A stretch of 21,052 nucleotides of DNA from a virus. Below the pieces are notes generated by a model that saw only the letters and a program-made list of their open reading frames with translations, was not told the origin of the DNA and ran no database searches. Position numbers and translations under genes: made by a program. Position 1 is the first letter of the stretch. Each line of letters opens with the position of its first letter. Below are positions 14,863 through 20,967 of this stretch, one piece after another. The DNA lies in the IMG/VR virus record IMGVR_UViG_3300037961_001850, positions 1-21,052 of that record; one strand, 5' to 3'.

Positions 14863-14883
14863 TAACTAACTTAAAATCAATAA
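14863..14883 (+). promoter_or_regulatory. Conserved leader before the major capsid gene
   Basis: These 21 bases (TAACTAAC followed by TTAAAATCAATAA) match 20 of 21 bases of the leader before the probable tail-tube gene at 15841-15861. It ends 3 bases before the capsid ATG. As no Shine-Dalgarno sequence is present, it may be a ribosome-loading or promoter element for the two most abundant virion proteins. Confidence 0.5.
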
Positions 14884-14886
14884 CTT

Positions 14887-15801
14887 ATGGCATTTAATGT
14901 GACTAGCAATTTTGCGGGGAAAGCAGCCGGATTCTACGTTTCCGCTGCCTTAAAGGAAGCAAAATCTTTAGAGTATTTAACAATACTAGAAAATGTAAAG
15001 TTTAAAAGCAACATACAAAGACAAGCGGGCTCTAATGTAGTAAGAGACGCTACTTGCGACTTTACAGATCACGGAACTTTGGCACTTACTGAAAAAGTAC
15101 TAGAGCCGAAAAATTTACAAATTAATTTAGACTTATGTAAAAAAACTTTACTTTCATCTTGGGAAGCTTTAGAAATGAGAGCAGGAGCAGGAGCACCACC
15201 GCCACCAGCTTTCGAAGACTATGTTATTTCTTATATGGGAGAAATCATAGCTCAAGCAACTGAAAATTCAATATGGGGAGGAGCAGCTGCAAATAATGGA
15301 GAGTTTGAAGGCTTTTTAACAGCAACTACTGGTATTTTTGCAGTAGACGGAACTGTACACGCTTCGACAGCTTCAGGAGCTTATACGGCAGCTAATATAA
15401 TCGGAGAGTTACAAACTTTAACTTCTGATATGGCTACTAATATATCAGCAGTATTAAGAAAAGAAGACTTACATATTTATATGAGTCCTAAGACTTACGC
15501 TTTATATGTATCAGCAGTATCTACTTTAGGATATGTTAATGCTTACAATATGAACGGAGAATATGAGCCAGTTTTTGAAGGCTATAAAATCGCCGTTTGT
15601 CCAGGTATGGCTAATAATCAGCTAGTAGCTGCAGCTAAGTCAAACTTATTCTTTGGAACTGACTTAATTTCTGACCATTCAGTAAATATCAAATTAATGG
15701 ATATGAGTTTACTAGACGGCTCAGATAATATGAGACTTGTAGCTAGGTATTCTGGAGCTGTTCAGCTAGGAGTAGGAACTGATATTGTTCATCAGTCTTA
15801 A
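14887..15801 (+). CDS. Major capsid protein (HK97-fold type)
   Basis: The 304-residue product has the size and composition of a capsid protein that is made without a cleaved delta domain. Features are an extended N-terminal arm (FAGKAAGFYVSAALKEAKSLEYLTILENVKFK), the block TLLSSWEALEMR (about 98 onward after K-rich LDLCKK), a Pro-rich turn PPPPAFEDYVISYMGEIIAQATENSIWGG that looks like the spine helix, and a C-terminal P-domain-like part with VCPGMANNQLVAAAKSNLFFGTDL and LVARYSGAVQLG. Position after protease and scaffold supports the call. A hairpin directly follows the gene. Bases about 14910-14957 are richer in G+C than the rest. Confidence 0.8.
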   Translation: MAFNVTSNFAGKAAGFYVSAALKEAKSLEYLTILENVKFKSNIQRQAGSNVVRDATCDFTDHGTLALTEKVLEPKNLQINLDLCKKTLLSSWEALEMRAGAGAPPPPAFEDYVISYMGEIIAQATENSIWGGAAANNGEFEGFLTATTGIFAVDGTVHASTASGAYTAANIIGELQTLTSDMATNISAVLRKEDLHIYMSPKTYALYVSAVSTLGYVNAYNMNGEYEPVFEGYKIAVCPGMANNQLVAAAKSNLFFGTDLISDHSVNIKLMDMSLLDGSDNMRLVARYSGAVQLGVGTDIVHQS

Positions 15802-15815
15802 TAAATAATTTTAAC

Positions 15816-15839
15816 GGAAGAGGATTAACGTCCTCTTCC
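15816..15839 (+). terminator. Hairpin after the capsid gene
   Basis: GGAAGAGGA (15816-15824), a loop of six bases TTAACG, and TCCTCTTCC (15831-15839) form a perfect nine-base-pair stem 15 bases after the capsid stop. It is followed by TTAAC, not a T run, so it may be a weak terminator or a 3-prime stabiliser of the capsid mRNA that lets some transcription pass. Confidence 0.6.
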
Positions 15840-15840
15840 T

Positions 15841-15861
15841 TAACTAACTAAAAATCAATAA
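15841..15861 (+). promoter_or_regulatory. Conserved leader before the probable tail-tube gene
   Basis: The sequence is TAACTAAC followed by TAAAAATCAATAA, differing from the capsid leader (14863-14883) at one of 21 bases. It begins two bases after the hairpin stem and ends one base before ATG at 15863. The position between hairpin and start suggests a role in transcription or translation initiation. Confidence 0.5.
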
Positions 15862-15862
15862 T

Positions 15863-16429
15863 ATGGCTTGTACTTCACTTACTAAAGGAAGAGGCTTAGA
15901 CTGTTCAAGAATAGCCGGCGGCGTTAAAGCGGTGTATTTCGCTGTCTCTGACCAGATTACTTCTATGACGGTTACCTCTTCAGAAATTACAGATATTGAT
16001 ATGACAACAAATAGTTTATATAAATACGTTGTACCTAGAGGCAGCACAAACGCTTCAGAAAGTATAACCGGCTCGGTTGAAAATGGAACTGTTTTTTACA
16101 CTCCTACAGTAAATATGGTATTAAATAAACTAACAAAAGAAGATCAAAACGAGATTAAGCTTTTAGGACAGACTCAAGTAGTTATCTTTTGCGAATTAAA
16201 TGCATTATTAGCTAACGGACATAATTCAATTATATGTTTAGGAAGACATAATTCTATGAGTCTTAATGCAGGTACTGAAGATACTGGGGCGGCCTTTGGG
16301 GATCGTTCGGGATACACTCTCACCTTTGACGGCCTCGAGCCAGAGCCTTTCGTATTTATGAAGGATTATACAGCAACTCCTTTTGACAATGCAGACTCAG
16401 GAGCTCAAATTCCTATTGTATCGTCTTAA
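15863..16429 (+). CDS. Probable major tail (tube) protein
   Basis: The 188-residue protein has a pattern I know from Bacteroidetes phages as a conserved virion protein close to the capsid gene: MACTSLTKGRGLDC at the start, GGVKAVYFAVSDQITSMTV (about 19-37), NGTVFYTPTVNMVLNKL (about 74-90), and GAAFGDRSGYTLTFDGLEPEP (about 142-162). The beta-rich fold and length fit a tube protein, and its own leader and terminator suggest high expression. I call it the tail tube with moderate confidence; a decoration protein is the main alternative. Two patches (about 15911-15975 and 16282-16350) have near 50% G+C and codons such as GCC, GGC, CTC and CGT that are rare elsewhere here. Confidence 0.55.
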   Translation: MACTSLTKGRGLDCSRIAGGVKAVYFAVSDQITSMTVTSSEITDIDMTTNSLYKYVVPRGSTNASESITGSVENGTVFYTPTVNMVLNKLTKEDQNEIKLLGQTQVVIFCELNALLANGHNSIICLGRHNSMSLNAGTEDTGAAFGDRSGYTLTFDGLEPEPFVFMKDYTATPFDNADSGAQIPIVSS

Positions 16430-16465
16430 TATTCTTACTTAAGTAATTCATATATCAATGGTATT

Positions 16466-16487
16466 AAGGAGCTTTACGCTCCTTTTT
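16466..16487 (+). terminator. Rho-independent terminator after the probable tail-tube gene
   Basis: AAGGAGC (16466-16472), a five-base loop TTTAC, and GCTCCTT (16478-16484) form a seven-base-pair stem followed by TTT within a longer T run. It lies 36 bases after the stop codon. The next gene starts 43 bases later after an A/T-rich leader, implying a fresh promoter there. Confidence 0.75.
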
Positions 16488-16516
16488 ACTTTTATAAACA
16501 AATATTTATAGTTATT

Positions 16517-16530
16517 TTATATAATAGAAT
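16517..16530 (+). promoter_or_regulatory. A/T motif TTATATAATAGAAT before the next virion gene
   Basis: This element directly abuts the ATG at 16531. It shares TTATATAATA with the motifs at 1232 and 3438, and ATAATAGAAT with the leader directly before the protease gene (13384-13393). Since it follows a terminator, some promoter must lie between 16488 and 16530, and this is the best candidate I see. Confidence 0.3.
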
Positions 16531-17226
16531 ATGATTCACGCTACACAGGGACAAAATTTTGAGGCTTATATAAGTACTAAAGAAAATAGGATAAATACTA
16601 CAGCTAGTAACTGGAATCATTTATTTAAATTTACTAATGATTTTAATAATACTACTATTTATTCTTACGCAGCTACAGAAACAATTTACGACAGATATAC
16701 TAAGGCGGCTTTTACTTATAGTGACACTCCTAATATTTTTACTGGAGCTATAAATTTAAATTTAGCAGGATATTGGAAGTACGAAGTTTACGAAGTATCT
16801 TGGGAGGAGTCAATTACTTTAGACGGACAGCACGCTCCAATGACAGAGTTATCAGTTTTACCAGTAAATCCATTGTATGGAGTTGTACAAGGATTAGTAG
16901 AAGTCGGAAAATTATACGTAGCTGAAAGAACAGGCTCTGAGGAAGTACAATATAAACAACACGCTAACTACGTAGTATCTTTAAATATTGATTATGGAGG
17001 AGCAGGATATACAAGCCCACCGACTATTACTATAGGAGCAGGCTCAATAACTACAGCTACGGCTACTTGTACTATTTCTGGAGGAGCAGTTAATTCAGTT
17101 ACAATAACTGATAAGGGAAGCGGATATACAAGTAATCCAGTAGTAACATTAACAGGAGGAGGCTTTACTCAAGAAGCTCAAATATCAGCAAATATTTACG
17201 AAACAAATTATATATATACACAATAA
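16531..17226 (+). CDS. Virion protein with inserted GxGYTS repeat domain
   Basis: The 231-residue protein has an N-terminal beta-rich part (residues about 1-146) with FEAYISTKENR and LAGYWKYEVYEVS. Residues about 155-212 hold two copies of a GxGYTSxPxxT repeat (GAGYTSPPTITIGAG and GSGYTSNPVVTLTGG) joined by TISGGAVNSVTITDKG. This repeat is frequent in fibre and structural proteins of marine phages. The sequence before (QYKQHANYV) and after it (YETNYIYTQ) look like the two ends of one original C-terminus, so the repeat appears inserted. A decoration or surface-binding role is inference. It is the first gene after the terminator at 16466-16487. Confidence 0.5.
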   Translation: MIHATQGQNFEAYISTKENRINTTASNWNHLFKFTNDFNNTTIYSYAATETIYDRYTKAAFTYSDTPNIFTGAINLNLAGYWKYEVYEVSWEESITLDGQHAPMTELSVLPVNPLYGVVQGLVEVGKLYVAERTGSEEVQYKQHANYVVSLNIDYGGAGYTSPPTITIGAGSITTATATCTISGGAVNSVTITDKGSGYTSNPVVTLTGGGFTQEAQISANIYETNYIYTQ

Positions 17227-17236
17227 ATAATAAAAA

Positions 17237-17458
17237 ATGGCAATAGAAAACGTACAACAATTATTAACGGAACAGCTTGGTAAAAACTTTTACTGTGTTT
17301 ATTTTCCTGTCGAAAGTGTAGTAAGTGCAATAACGGCAGCAAGTGTAACAAATGTAACAGCTTTACAAACAACACTCCCAGCAGGCACAACTTTATTTTT
17401 ACAAGGAATAACAGCTATGACTTTGACAAGTGGAATAGCAATAGGATATACAGAATAA
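17237..17458 (+). CDS. Small unknown virion-type protein
   Basis: The 73-residue product begins MAIENVQQLLTEQLGKNFYCVYFPVE and continues with a Thr/Ala-rich, beta-like part (TNVTALQTTLPAGTTLFLQGITAMTLTSGIAIGYTE) without charged residues until the final Glu. There is no signal peptide. Its place between two surface-type genes and its composition suggest a small structural or fibre-base protein. The start is 10 bases after the previous stop, and the next ATG begins two bases after its own stop, so it is surely co-translated. I recognise no family. Confidence 0.5.
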   Translation: MAIENVQQLLTEQLGKNFYCVYFPVESVVSAITAASVTNVTALQTTLPAGTTLFLQGITAMTLTSGIAIGYTE

Positions 17459-17459
17459 T

Positions 17460-18014
17460 ATGCTAGCTTTAAAATTAGGACTTAGTTTAAATACAATAAA
17501 ACCAATAGGCAGTTGGACTCCTGAAAGTGAATCAAGTGCCTTAGCTTGGTGGAAAAAAGCAACTGGCGTAACAACTGAGGAAGGAAAGCTTACAGACTGG
17601 CTAGATCAAATAGGAAACAATCATAATTTTAGACAAGCAACAGAAGAGGAAAGACCAACTTACACGTCTAGCGGGGCAAATGAAGGTACTGTTACATTTG
17701 ACTCTTCAGCAACTAACAATTTAGAAATAACAACTCAAATAACTTTTGCAGCAAATTCAGCGTTTACGGTAGGAATGAGAGTAAATGTAGGTAGTACTGG
17801 TAGTTTGTTTACAGATAACACAACTTCAGGAGAATTTATAAGAATAATGTCTACGACACAATTAAGAATAAAACTTAGTAACGGTACTTCTAGAAATTTT
17901 GATTTGTCAGAAGGAGTATGGACAGATAAAAAAACAATAATAGTAACAAGAACAACAGGAGGTTTAATTACAGTTCTTGCTACTAATCTACAAAACTATT
18001 TAAAAGATTTATAA
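17460..18014 (+). CDS. LamG/concanavalin-like domain protein
   Basis: The 184-residue protein has an N-terminal anchor (MLALKLGLSLNTIKP), then the pattern of a concanavalin-like lectin sandwich: ALAWWKKATGVTTEEGKLTDWLDQIGNNHNFRQAT (the W-x-D-x-x-G-x-x-x-x-x-x-x edge motif), VTFDSSATNNLEI, AFTVGMRVNVGSTGSLFTD, and RIKLSNGTSRNF. Such domains occur on phage heads and fibres and bind glycans. LamG domains usually run longer, and the final strands look curtailed at ATNLQNYLKDL, so the C-terminus may be shortened. The stop is directly followed by the portal ATG at 18015. Carbohydrate binding is inference from the fold pattern. Confidence 0.5.
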   Translation: MLALKLGLSLNTIKPIGSWTPESESSALAWWKKATGVTTEEGKLTDWLDQIGNNHNFRQATEEERPTYTSSGANEGTVTFDSSATNNLEITTQITFAANSAFTVGMRVNVGSTGSLFTDNTTSGEFIRIMSTTQLRIKLSNGTSRNFDLSEGVWTDKKTIIVTRTTGGLITVLATNLQNYLKDL

Positions 18015-20039
18015 ATGAAAGATAATTTAATAAGTATAGACTTAGGCACATCTACAGCTCCTACAGTAGAAGAAAGCAGAGCAAAGGATTATATTTCTTA
18101 TTCGACTGAAGGATGGAACAATTTATATCCTCAATTTCTTATAGATTTATATTATAATAGCTCAACTCAAGCAGCTATAATAAATCAAACCGCTGAGATG
18201 ATAGCTGGCGAAGATATTGTAATTGAAGACGAGTCAGAAAGAGACTTAGAAGCTATAGTAAAGCTAAAAAAATTCTTTGCAAATGCTAATAGTAACGAAA
18301 CTTTACACGAAGTAATAAAAAAGGTTTCTTTTGATTTTAAGCTACAAGGAGCTTTCGCTCTTAATATAGTATGGAGTCAAGACCGAACAGAGATAGCAGA
18401 AATATATCATATAGCAGTCGAAAAAATCAGAGTAGAAAGGCCGAATAGTCTAGGTAAAGTTACTGGATATTATGTTTGCTCAGACTGGAGCAATACTAGA
18501 GTTCATAAGCCTGAGAGAGTTGCAGCCTTTAATATTTACGATAGGACTTCAGCAAATCAAATTCTTTATACAGGACTTTACAGTCCTAATATGAACTCGT
18601 ATTTTTGTCCTGATTATTTAGCAGCTAATAACTGGGCTCTTATAGATCAAAACGTTGCAGAATTTCACTTAAATAACATAAAAAACGGATTCTCAGGTAG
18701 TTACTTTATATCGTTTGCAAATGGTATTCCTACGCAAGCCGAAAGAGCAGAGCTAGAAAGAGCACTAGAGCAGAAATTTACTGGAGCGTCAAACGCTGGG
18801 AAAGTAGTGCTTACGTTTTCAGATGACCGTAACAGAGTTCCAGAAATAACTCCTATTACTATGGATTCGGCCGATAAACAGTACCTCGCCTTGCAAGAAT
18901 TGCTCGTTCAGAACATTCTTACCGGCCATCGTGTGACGAGTCCAGTCTTGATGGGCATACGCAGCTCGACAGGGCTCGGAAATAATGCAGACGAAATTAA
19001 CGCAGCCGCAAATTTTTATTTAAACACAGTCATAAAAGGTTATCAAGGACATATCATTAAAATATTAAGAAAATTGTTTACAGTTAATAATATGGATATG
19101 CCTATAGGATTCGTACAAATGAAGCCTATTACTACAAGATTTACAAATCAGGATTTGTTGGCTGTAATGACTCAAAATGAGATAAGAGAGGAGCTCGGCT
19201 TAGCTCCGTTAGAAGAGAACGTAGAAGTAAGAGAAGACTTTGCTAAAGTCGGAAGTATGATTACAGACGGAAAGGAGCTTCCTTTATATGACACTATAGA
19301 AGAAGCTGAAGCTGAAGCTAAGCGTATAGGTTGTAAAGGCTATCACGAACATACGCAAGACGGAAAGACGTTTTATATGCCTTGCGAAGACCACAGTCAA
19401 ATTAAAGAGAAAACTTCCTTAGAAAGCTTCCTAGACACCTTAGAAGATATGCCAGAAGACTGGGAACTTATAAATACTGAAGTTGTAGACGGAGAACATA
19501 GAGACTTTGACTACGAGAAAGCAATAAATGATATATTTTATAACACTGTAGAATTAGCGTCTACAGGAAGAGCTAGTCCTAATGCTAGAAGCCCAGAGGA
19601 TGGATTAAACAAGAGCGGAACGGCTTTTTATAAAGTTCGTTATGTATACGCTAGAGATGAATCTTTGACTAATAAAAGCGGAACTAGAAGAGAATTTTGT
19701 CAAAAAATGATGGCGGCAAAAAAAATATATCGTAAAAAAGATATTCAAAAAATGAGTAGAATGGGCGTAAATGCTGGCTTCGGTCCTAATGGAGCTAAGA
19801 ATTATGATATTTTTCTTTTTAAAGGAGGACCCCAATGTTTTCACTACTGGGAGCGTAGGATATATAAAGCTCCTAAAGACGATAATAATTACGTTTACTA
19901 TCCTGACTCCGTACAAGATGACAAGATAGTAAGCTACGCAAAGGCTAAGAGCGAAGGATTTACAGCTCAAAAAAATGATGACTTAGTCTCTATAGCACCA
20001 AGAAAAATGAGAAATAACGGATATTTAAACCCTAGATAA
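18015..20039 (+). CDS. Portal protein with C-terminal extension
   Basis: Residues 1-400 form a portal: LIDLYYNSSTQAAIINQTAEMIAGEDI (about 42-68), KLQGAFALNIVWSQDRTEIAEIYHI (about 109-133), RVTSPVLMGIRSSTGLGNNADE (about 306-327) and NEIREELGLAPLE (388-400), the usual end. The portal ring fills the capsid vertex and passes DNA. The remaining 270 residues are an extension: a probable zinc site C440-x3-H444-x-H446 with C457-x2-H460 (CKGYHEH, MPCEDH), then from about 522 a conserved-looking module with YKVRYVYA, FCQKM, IYRKKDIQKMS, GVNAGFG and GGPQCFHYWERR. At 674 residues the protein is much longer than a plain portal of about 430. Bases about 18860-18995 (residues about 283-327) have far higher G+C and unlike codons. 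Confidence 0.8.
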   Translation: MKDNLISIDLGTSTAPTVEESRAKDYISYSTEGWNNLYPQFLIDLYYNSSTQAAIINQTAEMIAGEDIVIEDESERDLEAIVKLKKFFANANSNETLHEVIKKVSFDFKLQGAFALNIVWSQDRTEIAEIYHIAVEKIRVERPNSLGKVTGYYVCSDWSNTRVHKPERVAAFNIYDRTSANQILYTGLYSPNMNSYFCPDYLAANNWALIDQNVAEFHLNNIKNGFSGSYFISFANGIPTQAERAELERALEQKFTGASNAGKVVLTFSDDRNRVPEITPITMDSADKQYLALQELLVQNILTGHRVTSPVLMGIRSSTGLGNNADEINAAANFYLNTVIKGYQGHIIKILRKLFTVNNMDMPIGFVQMKPITTRFTNQDLLAVMTQNEIREELGLAPLEENVEVREDFAKVGSMITDGKELPLYDTIEEAEAEAKRIGCKGYHEHTQDGKTFYMPCEDHSQIKEKTSLESFLDTLEDMPEDWELINTEVVDGEHRDFDYEKAINDIFYNTVELASTGRASPNARSPEDGLNKSGTAFYKVRYVYARDESLTNKSGTRREFCQKMMAAKKIYRKKDIQKMSRMGVNAGFGPNGAKNYDIFLFKGGPQCFHYWERRIYKAPKDDNNYVYYPDSVQDDKIVSYAKAKSEGFTAQKNDDLVSIAPRKMRNNGYLNPR

Positions 20040-20040
20040 G

Positions 20041-20616
20041 ATGAGTTCATACGTATTATTTATATCAGAAGAGAAACTTCGAGATTCTACAAGTATTAAC
20101 CTTAATGTTGATCCAGATTTATTATTGCCTTTTGTAAAACAAGCACAGGCACTCTATTGCGAGACTAAGCTGGGCACAAAATTGACAGATAAGCTTAAAA
20201 GTCTAATAACAGCTGGCACTATAAACAACGCAGGAAACGAAGCTTATAAAACTTTAATAGACGATTATATTTCTGAATTTTTGCCGAATATGGCTTTATA
20301 TCACGCTATTCCATACCTTAGATTTAAAATCGAGAACGGCAATATATATAGTAAAACGTCAGAAACTGGAAATGCCTTGTCTACGGAGGAGAGTCAACAT
20401 TTAAGAGAAGAAATTAAAAATACTGGCGAATATTTTATTGACAGAATGATTACTTATATAAAAAACAATATATCTAGCTTTCCAGAGTACAATCAAAACA
20501 CTGGCTCAGATGTCAGTCCAGATTCAAATGCTTATTACTCTGGAATGAATTTAGAAGTACCAGATAAGCAAGGAACAAAGCTAACTTTAAGAGATTTCTT
20601 AACTCCAGATATATAA
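20041..20616 (+). CDS. Putative head-tail connector protein
   Basis: The 191-residue helical protein (SEEKLRDSTSINLNVDPDLLLPFVKQAQALYCETKLGTKL, then ALYHAIPYLRFKIENGNIYSKTSE) resembles the head completion or connector proteins that follow portal or capsid genes in Bacteroidetes phages, possibly the DUF6712 type. The pattern of N-terminal helices, LYCETKLG turn and central YxxIPYLRFKI helix is the basis of the call; the C-terminal 40 residues are polar. It begins one base after the portal stop (TAAG ATG). A role as an adaptor ring below the portal is inferred from position and family pattern. Confidence 0.55.
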   Translation: MSSYVLFISEEKLRDSTSINLNVDPDLLLPFVKQAQALYCETKLGTKLTDKLKSLITAGTINNAGNEAYKTLIDDYISEFLPNMALYHAIPYLRFKIENGNIYSKTSETGNALSTEESQHLREEIKNTGEYFIDRMITYIKNNISSFPEYNQNTGSDVSPDSNAYYSGMNLEVPDKQGTKLTLRDFLTPDI

Positions 20617-20617
20617 A

Positions 20618-20734
20618 ATGAAAAAAAGATATAAGGTTAAAAATATTAATAAAACTAAGTTAAAGACTTATTTAAAAAATAAACAAACAAATGAAACAAA
20701 TACAAGACACGCTACAAGTAGGAGTAGCAAATAG
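20618..20734 (+). CDS. Very small basic protein (38 aa)
   Basis: The frame opens with ATG two bases after the connector stop and ends at TAG 20732-20734, overlapping the next gene by 44 bases. The product is highly basic (MKKRYKVKNINKTKLKTYL, then Asn/Thr/Arg-rich). The long overlap with a more convincing membrane-protein gene weakens the case, and the last 14 codons simply read that gene in another frame. It may be real but is uncertain. Confidence 0.3.
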   Translation: MKKRYKVKNINKTKLKTYLKNKQTNETNTRHATSRSSK

Positions 20735-20855
20735 TATCGGTATTACTTTTAGTATAACTAAATGTAACGAGTATCTTACCTTTATATCTTTAACTCTAGC
20801 TATTATTTTTACAATCTATAAATTTATTAAATATGAAAAAAAGAAAACTAAATAG
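20691..20855 (+). CDS. Small single-span membrane protein, holin-like
   Basis: The 54-residue protein has a soluble start (MKQIQDTLQVGVANSIGITFSITK), one membrane segment at about residues 29-44 (LTFISLTLAIIFTIYK), and a basic end (KFIKYEKKKTK). Size, single hydrophobic span and positively charged tail fit small phage holins, and an M15 endolysin begins about 110 bases downstream, which supports a lysis role. Other small membrane proteins cannot be excluded. The end overlaps the next gene start by 23 bases. Confidence 0.55.
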   Translation: MKQIQDTLQVGVANSIGITFSITKCNEYLTFISLTLAIIFTIYKFIKYEKKKTK

Positions 20856-20964
20856 CAAAAATCCTAAGTACAATAAAAAGACTGAAACTAAAGAGAAAGT
20901 CACAAAAAAATTAGTACAAATTACAACAAGCGGAACTAAAATATATACAATACATAAAGACTAA
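20833..20964 (+). CDS. Small basic protein (43 aa) before the endolysin
   Basis: The gene starts with ATG at 20833 inside the end of the membrane-protein gene and ends at TAA 20962-20964, four bases before the endolysin TTG. The product is Lys-rich (MKKRKLNSKNPKYNKK), ending in a short beta-like stretch (LVQITTSGTKIYTIHKD). It may be a ribosomal-type basic peptide or a DNA-binding protein, but I recognise no family. Its reading frame closes the space between holin-like and endolysin genes neatly, which supports coding. Confidence 0.45.
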   Translation: MKKRKLNSKNPKYNKKTETKEKVTKKLVQITTSGTKIYTIHKD

Positions 20965-20967
20965 AAT

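Noticed and set aside
19605-19970. 121-codon reverse-strand frame inside the portal gene
   Set aside because: It lies wholly within a well-supported gene and shows no family features; its hydrophobic look comes from complementing Lys/Asn codons.
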